Shown: piece after piece, positions 10,611 through 22,322 of the stretch | Numbering within the stretch: the stretch's first letter is position 1 | Layout of the letters: every line of letters starts with the position of its first letter | Origin: Lasiodiplodia sp. COLG20 | Taxonomy: Eukaryota; Ascomycota; Dothideomycetes; Botryosphaeriales; Botryosphaeriaceae | Length of the DNA stretch: 64,000 nt | Reading direction: 5' to 3' | Assembly: GCA_009801085.1 (NCBI GenBank) | Contig: VNWV01000007.1 | Span: 1,984,001-2,048,000 of the forward strand | Notes under the pieces: generated by a model | The model's input: the letters and a program-made list of their open reading frames with translations, nothing else | Database searches by the model: none | What the model was told of the DNA's origin: nothing | Position numbers and translations under genes: made by a program

Positions 10611-11932
10611 CTAGAATGTTGCTTTTTCCGCAACTTTGTTCGAGACGGCCCATTCCCGGACCTTGTCCCAGTTCCTACACACGTGTTGTGTTTGATAATC
10701 CGGCTCGAACTTTCCATCATCGCCCGGCTGCTCCTGGTACAAGATCACGCCGACATCGGCTTCGCACATGATCTTCATGCGGAGGGCCTCTATGCAGTGG
10801 TCTTTTGTTTTTCCCGAATCACAAGTCAGCAAAACTGCAATTTTTCTCGCCTCTTGTTGCATTTTTCTTTTGGGGCAAGGCGAAAGGATTCGTATCACTT
10901 ACCCAGATGACCAGCCAACTTCTCTTCTGATACGGCGAGGTCGCCGTGGTCCAGCGACTCGTAGTGGTCCTTGTGCACGACCTTACGGATCAAGTTCAAG
11001 CAATGCAGCTGGTGCACGACTGCCAGCTCCATGCGCCAGCCGCTCGCACCTGTCGCTGCGTCCGTCACGCGCAGCCGGTCGTGAGGCTTGCCAAGTTCCG
11101 CCATGTCGGTTTCATCGACCATCTGGTCACCCACTGATTTCGCTTCGTCAGCTATGTTTTCCTCTCACTCGCCAGGGAGCAACCAGGGAGTGTAGTGTGA
11201 CAGAAAACAGAGTGTATGATCATTGATCCTGTGTGGTAGTGTTCATGGGGGTCTAAAAGGGCATCTTACTGTGCATAGTCACATGCTCCCAGGCCTTATC
11301 GGCCTCTGGCCCTGCGCCCACGTAGGCGGTTTTGGCGCCTTTGGTATTGTTGAATGTTACTGTCTCGTATTCAATTGCGCTCAGCGCAGGAGCTGGTGAG
11401 AGTTGGATGGTTAGCAAGCGGTTTCATTCATTTCCGAGAGCGAACGATGAGAATTCATCAACGACGGGGTAAGATACACGGGATGCTCTCGAAACGGGAA
11501 TACAATGCCCCTGTATAGAGTCCTGATCTGGAGGGAGCATTGGCGAGATGGGCTTGACTCACAATATGCGGAGAACTGTTGCACAAATGTCCTGGTCGAC
11601 GGTCCCATGGTCGCGCCCAAGACGAAGAACATCAGCGACATAAGGAACAACCCCGTATGCAAGGCCCACAGCCACACTGGGCCGAGCCTCACACGCCGCC
11701 GTCTGCTGCCATTGCTGTGAGAACCGCCGCTTTCGCGCAGATCGTCGTCGTCTTCGCTCAGGTCAACCTGGTCTAGTAGCGTGGAGTCGGTCTCTTCCGA
11801 CAGCCGGGCATGAACCATGGTAAGGCCTCCCTTCTCGTTGGAATGGCGGAACTGCCCCTGCTCGTCCGAGCTGATAATGTGAGAGTACTTTGCCGTTGAT
11901 GCGTCATTGGTGGTATTGTGCCGCCTGTCCAT
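10611..11932 (-). CDS. UstYa-like protein (DUF3328 family)
   Basis: Four exons on the minus strand, 11932-11563, 11392-11270, 11133-10903 and 10801-10611, join in frame to 304 aa; all introns are GT...AG. The protein has a cytosolic Ser/Asp-rich N-terminus and one membrane segment near residues 84-106. A lumenal domain follows with the two diagnostic motifs: HQLHC at 205-209 and DHCIEALR at 242-249. These HxxHC-type motifs define the UstYa/DUF3328 family. Characterised members oxidise, cyclise or chlorinate peptide cores in fungal RiPP (dikaritin) pathways and act in many secondary-metabolite clusters. The second motif is only assembled when exon 4 begins at 10801, which supports the splice model. 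It is divergent from a secreted repeat protein 1.4 kb away. The substrate is unknown. Confidence 0.92.
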
Positions 11933-13343
11933 GATGGGAAAGTCTGGGATGTCGTGCTGATGCTTGAGATATTGGCAATGTCTTGGAATTACGTGGTTTG
12001 GAGACGAAAGACAGGAAATGCAGACGTGTTGAAAGAATATGCGCAAGTTTGGGTAGGTTTGAGCCAAGACAGAGGAGGCGCCCTTGGCAGGTGTTTCTGG
12101 GGCGGAGACGCTTATGCAGATATACATATCACTTCCTCGTTGCTGGACACACCTGGGCCGACACCTCGCTTGTCATCGCTGCGTCTTTCGATCGTGGCTC
12201 ATTGTTGGAACGCCGATCAACCATGGTTTGCTGCCCGAGTAGTTTGACCCTGGATGCGTGGTCGCTCGAATGGTTTCAGCGCCCGAGAGAATTTGGCAGG
12301 AAGAGGAGCGCGCTGTTGAGTGGCTGATACCATGACCTGAGTGGTCGGAGGAGCTTGGTGTTGTGAGACTGAGCGCAGACGGTACTGAGACAGCTGCGGT
12401 TGTGGATGGACAGGGGTCTGATACAGGGGTTGCGTTGCATCTTAGCGGAGACCCCATAAGCTTATTTGCAACCTCTAGGATCCGCAAGCCAAGGCTGTCT
12501 GCCTGATAGCCTGGGTTTGTATGACTGCGGGTTGCAGTTGGCCGAATTAACAATATCGGTGGCCTTGAAAACAAAGTATTTGGATTTGCACTTGGAGAGT
12601 CCCTCTGCGAATTTCCCACCGGCTCGGTTCCAACCAGCCTCTCCGGGCCGACGCTGGATAGCAAAAACAAAAAATCGCTAGTTGCATAAGGATGTACATT
12701 GTTCAGCGCTTAGTATCATGGGTAGGACTAAACTCTGAGACATCGGTAGGCTGCCCGCCGATTTGCAGATTGGGTTCCTGGAAGCCAAAGCTTGGCTTCC
12801 GCTGCGATCTGCACGGATTATCGAGACCCGAATGATACTTTATGCATCATATCTTTTGCCATATATGGGCACACCTTCGGCTTTCTGGTGCGCCCCCGGG
12901 GTCAGAAAACTGGAGACCTGCTCTCTTGGCAGCTGTTGGCTGTTCGAAGCCCACAGACCCTCGACCCGTAGTGCACGGCATCACCTTAACGAAGTGTGCT
13001 CCTTACCGCGATTGATTGGATCGTCAGCCGCCGTTGCGCTAATCATCGTCACGTCGGCAGCCGCAAGGCCTATCGTGATTACTGCAGGCCTAGCCGGTGT
13101 TCTTACCGTTTTGGAACGAGTCAAGAATGACATAGCCACGGTGGGGAGAACTAGACTTAAGAATGCTGTCTCTCCAACAGTTTCCTCTCCAGCAGCAATC
13201 AAGTTGACCTTGTTCTGTCTCAGTGGCTGTTCTTTGCCCCACCTCGCCCGACTTTACTTACCACTTTATTTTTTTAGGGAGACGTATCCCGATATTCACT
13301 CACTGCGGGTCAGATCCTACTTTTCTCTCTTTTCTTAGAAACC
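11933..13343. promoter_or_regulatory. Divergent intergenic region, UstYa-like / secreted repeat protein
   Basis: These 1.4 kb separate two divergent start codons and must hold both promoters. A C/T-rich tract with TTTATTTTTTTAG lies just before the right-hand ATG. The short reading frames here have no protein-like composition, and I see no extra gene. Confidence 0.5.
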
Positions 13344-15103
13344 ATGAAGTTCCTCGTTACGCCTAATTTGCTCGCTCTGAGCCTTCTTACGGCTCCTGGA
13401 AACGCCCTTCCACATGGTAACGCCGTCGAGAGGCGCTTCGTGGTACGTTTGCTTCGTTATAGGAGCTTTATTCTAGTCTCTAATATCCAATACAGGATAC
13501 TGCGAACAAGGCCGTTCCGTCCCTCGTCGCAAGAGAGCCTCTCGTACGTCGTCAGAATACAACCTCGAACGCGTTCCAGGGTTTCCCTCGGGCTGCTTCC
13601 GTGGCTAGATCTCCCCAAGATGCCACCGACAGCAGTGCCAACGATTTCCAGAATGTTACTCCCGAAGAAGGCCTCGAGGCGAACCGACAAGCCCTCCATG
13701 TCCGCTACCCGGGCGGTGCCGCTGGAGCCAACGCCGCTGGAGCTGATGCCGCTGCCGCCGACTCTGCCGCCGATCCTGCCGCCGACTCTGCTGCCACCGC
13801 CGCCGGTGCCGACTCCGCAGCCAACCCTGCCGCTGCTGACCCTGCCGCTGCCAACGCCGCTGCCGCAACCCCAGCAGCAGACGCCGCAGCCGCCGCCGCT
13901 ACTCCCGCCGCCGCTGCCGTCGCCACTCCTGCTGCCGCTGCCGCTGCAGAGACTCCGGCTGCTGCTGATGCAGGAGCAGGTGCTGACAGCCAGGCTGGTG
14001 CTGACAGCGGCAACGGCGGAGGCCTTCTAAGTGGCTTGCTCGGTAAGCTCACTGGTGGTGATGCCGCCGGCGGTGATGCCGCAGCTGGTGGTGATGCCGC
14101 AGCCGCTGGTGGCGATGCGGCTGGAGGCGACAGTGGCGGCCTCCTTAGTGGTCTTCTGGGAGGACTGACTGGCGGCGGCGGTGGTGGTAATGGTGGTGGC
14201 CTTCTGTCTGGCCTCGGACTCAAGGAGCGCTCTCCTTCGCCACAAGACGGAGGTAACAACGGTGGCCTCCTCGGCGGCGTTGGTAGCCTTGTGGGAGATG
14301 TGACGGGAGACCTCGGACTGAAGCAGCGCTCTCCTTCGCCACAAGACGACGGCAATAATGGCGGGCTTCTCGGTGGCGTTGGCGATCTCGTCGGAGGACT
14401 AACCGGCGGAAATGGTGGTGGTAACGGCGGTGGTGGTCTCCTGTCTGGTCTTGGGCTGAAGGAGCGCTCTCCTTCGCCGCAAGACGGAGGTAACAGTGGT
14501 GGCCTTCTCGGTAACGTTGGCAACCTCGTAGGGGATGTGACAAGCGACATCGGACTGAAAGAACGCTCTCCTTCGCCCCAAGGTGGTAACAACGGTGGAC
14601 TTCTTGGCGGTGTTGGCAACCTCGTGGGAGATGTGACGGGCGACATTGGTCTGAAGCAACGTTCTCAAGGCGCTGATGCCGGCAATGCCAACGCCGCAAA
14701 CGCCAACAACAACGCCGCCAATGGTTTCCCGAAGGTCAACGTAAACGCCGCCGGCCAGAACGCCAGCCTTAACGCAGCCAGCAACAACAACTTTGGCAGG
14801 GCGGCAGCACCTCGTGGTGCCAATGTTGCCGCTGCAAACAACGGCAACTCCACCGCGAACACGAACGAGAACAAGGCGCGGGCCCCGACTCCGAATTCGA
14901 TGTGCACCCGATCTCTGAAGCTTTTCGAACGCGACCCTAGTAGGGATCACATTGCCGCTGCTGCCATCAACTGCGCTCGGTCAGTGCCGGCCTCCTCCTC
15001 GGAGAGCATCGTTGACGTCCTGAAGAGGGATGTTATGAGCCTGAACAAGAGGGAGGCGGAGCTTACGACGGGTACAGCTGCACCTGCCGACAATTCAGCC
15101 TAG
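13344..15103 (+). CDS. Secreted Ala/Gly-rich tandem-repeat protein
   Basis: Exon 1 (13344-13442) encodes a signal peptide; after a 53-bp intron, exon 2 (13496-15103) completes 568 aa. Cleavage is likely after APGNA near residue 21. Dibasic RR pairs follow in VERRF and VRRQN. Residues about 110-215 are almost pure Ala with Asp, Pro and Ser. Next comes a Gly/Leu-rich zone with repeats of about 34 aa, built from GLK[E/Q]RSPSPQ followed by a GGLLGGVGNLVGD-like segment: four full copies and a fifth junction. An Asn/Ala-rich segment follows, then a C-terminal part with two Cys, DVLKRDVMS and NKREAEL. KREAEL looks like a kexin plus dipeptidyl-peptidase processing site. No enzyme domain is present. 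It could be a cell-wall or surface protein or a processed precursor; the UstYa-like neighbour makes the second idea worth testing. Confidence 0.85.
14210..14670 (+). repeat. Coding tandem repeat, K[EQ]R-SPSPQ units
   Basis: The word GCTCTCCTTCGCC recurs at about 14229, 14329, 14465 and 14565, each starting a unit encoding K[E/Q]RSPSPQ and then a Gly/Leu/Val-rich segment. A fifth K-Q-R occurs near 14655 without SPSPQ. Spacing is about 100, 136 and 100 bp; the long unit carries an extra Gly-rich insertion. Confidence 0.85.
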
Positions 15104-16196
15104 ATGATGTTGGGATATGGCCCAACGCGAATAGTTCGGCTCAAAGCAACGGCGCTGCCCTGTCGACCAGCGCACAGGGTGAAGCTGTTCGTTGACTGCA
15201 TTTGTGGGGATGGTCAAGATCATTAGTGTAATGAATGGTGGAACTCATATATGTTGTAGTGAAGATCAAGTAGGGGTGTTGGGAAAAGATTGCACGGTCG
15301 TTACAACTCGAGTTCTTGTATCGTATCTCAGAACAGACAAGATGTCGGCAATGTGCAAAGTTTTTTTTTTTTTTTTCCTTTGGCAGGTTTATGCGACTCC
15401 GCATGTATGTAATCATACGCGAGCAAAATTGGGACATCTGGTTGAATTAGCCCTCTCAACACACATTTGAACGGAAGCGCCAGCAAAAAGGTTTGTGGTT
15501 TAGAGTGGACCTCCTCCAACGTGCTAAATTGTCGCAATCATATTCCATCTCGTTTTAGCGCACGTCAAATCGGATATCGCTGCGGCATATGTCCGTCCGG
15601 ATAGGATACGGATGCTTAGCTGAGGCGCACACATTACGGCCCGGTAAAGCAGCCTTGCTTGGCTTTGGGACGGGAGAAGAGAAGAAATTAAGCGGCGAGC
15701 CGATCTTACAAGGTGACGCTCGCGTTGTAGATCAGACGGGAGTGCAACGGCGGCATCGACCGATGAGAGCAGAGACGGTACGGGCGGTGGGGCGGATCAC
15801 GTGAGTGATAAGAAATCACAAGACGTCAAGCGGCCAGGAGCATCAACGAACCATGGACGGTGGAATAATATGGGGTCAGCAACGCGGAGGGGAAAGGCTG
15901 TGGTCGGGGTTAGACAGGCGCAGGCCCGGGCGCCCGGTGAGGGCACGCTTATTTTTCGGAAGGAGCCAGGCGGAGCGCCAAGGCCGGTGGCACGGGTCTC
16001 CGGTGGTGCTATCGGAGCCGCGACGGCAACTCTTCCAGTCTCCTTCGTCACCACATCACACCCGCCCTGTGCGAGTGGCCACCCTCTCACTACTCTCTAA
16101 TTCCATCAATTCCGCTTCCACCGTACTCCCACGCTTCTTTCTAGCCACTGTCTTTCCTTATTTTCCCGCGGCATCGGCCGCATCCTCTCAACAACC
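15104..16196. other. Intergenic region upstream of YME1
   Basis: This region holds the 3' UTR of the repeat protein, a 16-T homopolymer at 15361-15376 and the YME1 promoter. A C/T-rich tract precedes the YME1 start. No gene is supported. Confidence 0.5.
15797..15804. promoter_or_regulatory. Palindromic E-box TCACGTGA
   Basis: This perfect 8-bp palindrome lies about 390 bp upstream of the YME1 start. Cbf1/bHLH factors bind TCACGTG in fungi and regulate sulfur and mitochondrial genes. Its function here is inference only. Confidence 0.3.
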
Positions 16197-18828
16197 ATGG
16201 CTTTCCACGCTCCGGTCAGCCTGCAGGTGCGCTCAAGATCTCCCGCCCCAGCCCTACTCTTGAGAAATCCTAACTTAACACGTCATAAAGAGTGTCGCCT
16301 CTGCTGCCACCGAGGCCTGGCCGTCAATGTTTGCTGCTGCGCAGACTCCCTGGCGACTCTTGGGACGTCGCGCGTCGCCTTCGGAACCCGCACGAGACCG
16401 CCGGCCACTGCTCGATGGACCCAAGTCAAACGTATATCATGGAACGCTTTCGGAACCTTCGGTTGCTGATGGAAGACAGGCTGTCGTGCCTGAGTGCTTG
16501 GCCTCCGTCCCGCTCTCCGCCCTCCGCTTTCGCCCGTCGCCCGAAGCGCTCGGTGCCCCGCAAACAGTAGCTGGCATGTTTGCTCAAGGCAAGTGGTTTG
16601 GATGGCATTCGCTGCGCGCGCAATACCACTGGCAGCTTGCTAACAGTCTCACAGTGCCGGTTCATACCCTCCGGCGCTTCAGTCCTCTGTCTCGCACTTT
16701 CCCTTCGGTTTCGAACACTTCTCGGCAATACTCCACTCTTACCCGGCTCGCTCCCTTCAAACTCAACCCCATCCCGAGACCCGGAAACGTTGGTTTGACC
16801 CAGCAGCGCAGTATCTTCGGCGGCAATACTTCACGGAATCTTTTGGCTCACATGGAACAAACGGCAAACAACAATCCTGGGAGTGCTAGCGCTCAGAATG
16901 CCTTCTATGCTGCGCTTCTCCGCGCTAACCTTCCCCAAATCGTCGTTGAACGCTATGAATCAGGCAGATTTGCTACAAACGCGGCATGCGATGCGCTGTA
17001 TACTCGGGCTTTAGAGAGGCTTGGTCAGTCGGATAAGGCAGCTAGCCTTCAAGGCAACAATGGCACTGCCGGGCAAGCCTCTAGTCTTGGAATGGACCAG
17101 ATTTCGGCTATTGGTCAAGCAGTCGGTGCACGCGTCCGTGGCGGCAACATCGCGACTGCCCGTACCGGTTCTGGCGAGAGGGCTAGTCCGTTATACGTCG
17201 TCGTCGAAGAATCCACCGGCAGCACTATCTTCAAATGGGTCAAGTTCTTCTTGTGGTTTGGTCTTCTGACCTACCTTTCCATGGTTTGCGTAACCATGGT
17301 TATCGAAGCTAGCGGCATGCTGCAAAGGCGTGGTGCCAAGCAGGACATGGAAGCGAAGCCGGAACTCCAGACTACCCGATTTAGTGATGTCCATGGCTGC
17401 GAAGAGGCCAAGGAAGAACTCCAGGAGCTCGTCGATTTCCTCAAGGCCCCGGATAAATTCAACGCCCTTGGTGGTAAGCTTCCCAAGGGCGTTCTCCTTG
17501 TTGGCCCCCCCGGTACCGGTAAGACTTTGTTGGCTCGCGCAGTTGCCGGAGAGGCTGGCGTTCCGTTTTTCTACATGTCAGGCTCGGAATTTGACGAGGT
17601 GTACGTCGGTGTCGGTGCCAAGCGTGTTCGAGAGCTCTTCGACGCGGCCAAATCTAAAGCGCCTGCCATCGTCTTCGTCGACGAACTCGATGCCATTGGT
17701 GGTAAACGCAACGACCGCGACCACGCGTACGTCAAGCAAACTCTCAATCAACTCCTCACGGAATTGGACGGTTTTGAGCAGAATTCTGGCGTGATCTTCA
17801 TTGCTGCCACAAACTTCCCGGAACTTCTCGACAAGGCCCTTACCCGCCCTGGGCGGTTTGATCGCAACGTCGTTGTCCCTCTTCCTGATGTTCGTGGCCG
17901 TTCTGCCATCCTCAAGCACCACATGAGGAATGTTCAGATTGGCACGGATGTCGATGCCGATGTCATTGCTCGTGGTACTCCCGGATTCAGCGGCGCCGAA
18001 CTTGAGAACATTGTGAATCAGGCTGCAGTACATGCATCCAAGAACAAGCAAAAGCGTGTTTCCATGATTGATTTCGAATGGGCAAAAGACAAGGTTCTTC
18101 TCGGCGCCGAGCGCCGCTCGGCGGTGATTCAACAGAAGGATAAGATTGCGACGGCTTACCACGAGGGCGGTCACGCGCTCGTTGCCATGTTCACAAAGCA
18201 CGCGGATCCCCTCTACAAGGCCACCATCATGCCTCGTGGCCACGCTCTCGGCATCACCTTCCAGTTGCCTGAGATGGACAGGGTCAGCCAGACAAAACTG
18301 GAGTATCTTGCTCATATTGATGTGTGCATGGGCGGCAAAGTTGCAGAGGAACTCATCTACGGGCCCGACCACGTCACTTCTGGCGCTTCCAGCGACATCC
18401 AGAAGGCCACTGCCATAGCCTACTCGATGGTCACTCAGATGGGCATGAGCGATGAGCTGGGCAATATTGACCTCTACAGCAACTTCTCTCGGCTGTCTTC
18501 GGAAACGAAGAACAAGATTGAGGATGAAGTGCGCAAGATTCTGGACGCGTCGAGAGAGCGTGCCAAGAAGCTCTTGACAGAGAAGCGTGAGGAGCTCGAC
18601 CGTCTTGCCGGAGCGCTGGTCGAGTTCGAGAGTCTGACGAAGGAGGAGATGGAGAAGGCGGTGAGGGGCGAGAAGATTGGAGACAAACTCAAGGGTGAGT
18701 TCCAGTTGCCAATCAAGCTTCCAGAGAGCTTCATGCCACCGGCATTACCAGGGAGCGGCGAGCAGCCAGGCAGTTCGCCAGCTCCGGGCTCGGGCATTCC
18801 CGGAGCCAACGGCATGAACGAGAGGTGA
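16197..18828 (+). CDS. YME1: Mitochondrial i-AAA protease (FtsH family)
   Basis: Exon 1 (16197-16226) and exon 2 (16291-18828) flank a 64-bp intron with a CTAAC-like branch point and give 855 aa. The N-terminus is basic, Ser-rich and acid-poor, as in mitochondrial presequences. One membrane segment lies near residues 320-345. The AAA domain has Walker A GPPGTGKT at about 415-422, Walker [12 protein letters not shown], and an SRH with the arginine finger in RPGRFDR. The zinc protease motif HEGGH is near 634. A single TM segment and sequence type indicate i-AAA (Yme1/Iap-1), which faces the intermembrane space of the inner mitochondrial membrane and degrades unassembled proteins. A further 66-bp GC-AG intron at 16589-16654 would keep the frame and remove 22 residues from the presequence region, giving 833 aa. 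Confidence 0.93.
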
Positions 18829-19833
18829 GGGGAAGCTGCAGGTAGACTGTAACAGCGACTTGTACGAGCACGATATAGGAAAGGATGAAACCAGGGCACA
18901 GGGCCGTGGTCTCGCTCGTGGCGAGCGTGCGGCTAATGCAAGGCGCGTGGCGTTTGCGGGTACAGGGAACAGTGGTGGAAAGGCCTTCGCTCCCAGTGAC
19001 GAGGAAGAGTGACCTTCTCTGAGCATCGGTTTCCTTAGCGTTTGACGTACTGCATTGGGACTCGTCAATGGGATAATCAGATAGCATAGCATCGCAAACG
19101 ATAGCGTGCGTCAGTAGACACAAGCGGGAACCGGGGTCTGTCACGTCAGTTCTGCACGCCGGGCGGGTGGATGGGTCCGACCGAAAGTTCTCCCGGCTGT
19201 GACGATGATGTGCATGGTCGCACGGAAGCAGCTGGAAGCGAAGCATCCGGGGAAGGCGCTCGTGGGCGCAACCCGCACCCCTGCCCGCCAATGAAGTCGG
19301 CGTCGTCGCATTCTTGTTGAGACGCGCTGCGCGCCTCGCCAACACTTCTTTTCCAGTCTGCGATGCTGGTCGCGTCTCCGCAAGCCTGCGTCCGGCCCAC
19401 TGCGTTTCTCCAGCTCCCACACCTCGGCGTGCAGGGGCCTCTCCGGGCGAGCGCGTGCGTGCGTCGCATCCCGCCGTGGCGCCGCGATAGACAGAAAAAA
19501 CACAGCACATGCTCTCTGGTGGGGTACCGTGATCCTGCCATATTTAAGCCCAACTCTCGATACCGCCTCGCGCCGTGCCGCAAACCCCTCCTCATCCGGC
19601 GCTGCTTGCCGTGCCATTCCTCTCTTCGCCTGCCCTGGCGACCTTAGGCCGCTCTCCGATCCTGGAATCACACAATATCTCGCCACAGCACCTTGCGCTC
19701 GGCTCCCGCTAACAGGCCTCGTTCCCGCGTCCGCCGCTAAGCGCGCCGCCGGGTCCTCCTATAACAGGTAGCTTTCCCCTGCGCCGCTGAATCAGTGAGA
19801 AGCTTGCCATTGCTACGGACTACAGTCGGCATC
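18829..19833. other. Intergenic region, YME1 to acyltransferase
   Basis: About 1 kb of GC-rich sequence. A TATTTAA element at 19541-19547 could serve as a TATA-like box for the acyltransferase gene. Reading frames here are Arg/Pro-rich on both strands and unlike proteins. I see no gene. Confidence 0.45.
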
Positions 19834-22322
19834 ATGCCGCAAAACAGCTCGGCCAAGAGCCGGAGGTCGGTTAGCCAGACACTGGCACCGATGAACAACT
19901 TTATATACGACCTGTTACTCTGGACCTTCTCCATTCTCGTCGACCTGTTCTTCAGGGAAGTCCACCCGCGGAGCTCTTGGAAGATCCCCCGCAGCGGTCC
20001 CGTCATCTTCGTGGCTGCTCCTCATGCAAACCAGGTAAGCAAGCAAGCAAGCAGCTTCGTAGCAGGAGCTCTGGGCGAGCTGACGAGGACCCAAGTTTGT
20101 TGATCCCCTCATCCTCATGCGCGTCGTGCGCATGGAGGCCCAACGCCGCATCTGCTTTCTTATCGCCGAGAAGTCCATGCGGAGAAAGTTCATCGGATGG
20201 TTCGCTCGCAACGTTGGTGCTCTGCCCGTGGGGAGAGCCCTGGACAGCACGAAGCCCGCCCAGGGCAGGGTCTATCTTCCCGACCCCGTCAACGACCCCA
20301 CCCTCGTCCGCGGCGTGGGGACGAACTTTGAGAGCAAAGATTTCCAGGTCGGAGGTCTTGTCGTGCTCCCTTCGGTGAACAATACTGCGGCAAGCTCGGA
20401 GATTTTGGAGATACATGGGCCAGAGGAGCTGCGTGTCAAAAGGCCGTTCAAGGGTGGAGTCGCTTTGCGCCAGCTGACGGGCCGTGAGGATGTCAGCGAT
20501 GATGGCAAGATTATGAACGGCGATGGAAAGATCGGCCCGGCAGAGGGATTCGAAGGAATCAACTTCAAGGTTGCGCCCAAAGTGGACCAGAGCAAAGTGT
20601 ATGATGCTGTTTTCGCGAAGCTCAACCAGGGCGGCTGTGTTGGTATCTTCCCTGAAGGTGGTAGCCATGACCGCACCGAGCTCTTGCCCCTCAAAGGTAG
20701 AGTCAATCCCCGCCCGTTTGGGCGAGCAATCACTAATTCAGTTGCACAGCTGGCGTGGCGATTATGGCTCTCGGCGCTCTTGCTGCCAATCCGAGCAGCG
20801 GTCTGAAAATCGTACCCGTCGGTATGAACTATTTCCACGCCCACAAGTTCCGTTCCAGGGCCGTCATCGAGTTCGGTACGCCAGTCGAAGTCTCCCAGGA
20901 GCTCATCGAGCTATACAAGAAGGGAGAGCGCAGAGAAGCTGTGGGCAAACTCTTGGAAAATGTTTACAACGCTTTGGTCGCCGTCACGGTGACTGCACCA
21001 GACTACGATACGCTGATGGTACGTATCTCATTTTTCACTCTTTCGGAAATTGCGGCGTCTAATTCTTCCTGCAGTTGATCCAAGCTGTTCGCCGTCTTTA
21101 CAACCCGAAGGGCAAGAAGTTGCCTCTTCCCATGGTCATTGAGCTCAACCGTCGGCTTGTGAAGGGTTACGAACGATACAAGGACGACCCTCGGATCGTC
21201 AGCCTGAAGCAGTCGGTTCTCGCGTACAACAAGAAGCTGATGATGCTGAACATCCGCGACCACCAGGTGGAATACGCGAAGTTCTCGATCCACAAGGTTG
21301 TTTTCATGCTGGTATACCGTTTCAGCAAGCTAATCTTGCTGTCCATTGGTGTTCTGCCCGGGCTTATTCTGTTCGCGCCGGTGTTCATCGCCGGAAAGCG
21401 TATTTCTATCAAGAAGTCCAAGGAAGCACTGGCAGCGTCGACGGTCAAAATCCAGGCCAGAGACGTCGTGGCGACCTGGAAGCTGCTTGTATCGATGGCT
21501 TTCGCCCCGCTCCTGTACAACTTCTACACGATCCTCCTCGCCTCCTGGACATACCGCAACCGTATCCGAGGCCTCGTGCCGGAATCGGTGCCGATTTGGG
21601 CCGTCTTCATCTGCGGCTGGATCCTCTTCCCAACCATTACGTATGCAGCTCTCCGCTTTGGCGAGGTTGGAATGGACATCTTCAAGTCGCTGCGGCCACT
21701 TGCACTCTCGCTCAACCCTTCGTCCAGCAACACGTTGCACAAGCTGAGAGAGATGAGGGCGGCCCTGGTGCACGAGGTCAACGACGTGATCAACGAACTG
21801 GGGCCGGAGATGTATCCCGATTTCGACCATGCCAGGATCGTCGCGGATCCTTTCCACGACGAATCTCCGAAGCGCGAGCACTTCAAGCGGCGCGACAGCG
21901 AATACTCTCTCGAGTCGATGCCCTCGTCGCCCAGCCAATCGAACATTCACGTCACGGACACGAGCATGGGCGGAGGCTTGACGGCGGATGGACATCTGCC
22001 GCGGAACGAGTCGTTCAAGAATCTGGGCAACATTGCGTTGTTCGCGACGCGGCCGACGACGCCAAGCAAGCCGCGTTCAAGAACAAACTCCAGCGGGGGG
22101 CTTGCGGGCAGCGGGGGGTTCCCGCTGCAGGGCTTCAGCACGCTGGAAAGCCAGGGCGGATTCGAGGAGGTGAGCAAGAAGATCCGCGGAGCGATGCGCG
22201 AGCGAGGACAGCGGCGGAGAAGCAGCAACCCTAACAACGATTGGGAGCTGGGCAGCGGCAGCGGGGCGACAACGCCTGGCAGCGAATTCAGTGGGTTCAC
22301 GGACAGCAAGAAGGAAAAATGA
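19834..22322 (+). CDS. GPT2: Glycerol-3-phosphate/DHAP acyltransferase (Gpt2/Sct1 type)
   Basis: Four exons, 19834-20034, 20096-20696, 20750-21018 and 21075-22322, join in frame to 772 aa. Splicing of exons 1 and 2 assembles HANQFVD (residues 64-70), the family form of the catalytic HX4D motif. GIFPEGGSHDR begins at residue 250 and runs into LLPLKAG across the second intron; this is the glycerol-3-phosphate-binding block. Two or more hydrophobic segments lie near residues 400-510, and the C-terminal 200 aa are Ser/Arg-rich and probably phosphorylated. The protein is the ER enzyme that makes lysophosphatidic acid, the first step of phospholipid and triacylglycerol synthesis. Length matches yeast Gpt2 and Sct1 (about 740-760 aa); filamentous fungi may have a single ortholog of both. 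Confidence 0.93.

Noticed and set aside
13705..14646. 313-codon minus-strand frame rich in Pro and Ser
   Set aside because: It is the reverse reading of the Ala/Gly repeat protein, and the repeat composition keeps several frames open.
166..15103. A single secondary-metabolite cluster from the MFS gene to the repeat protein
   Set aside because: NTR1 and two unrelated intracellular genes lie between, and no core synthase is present.
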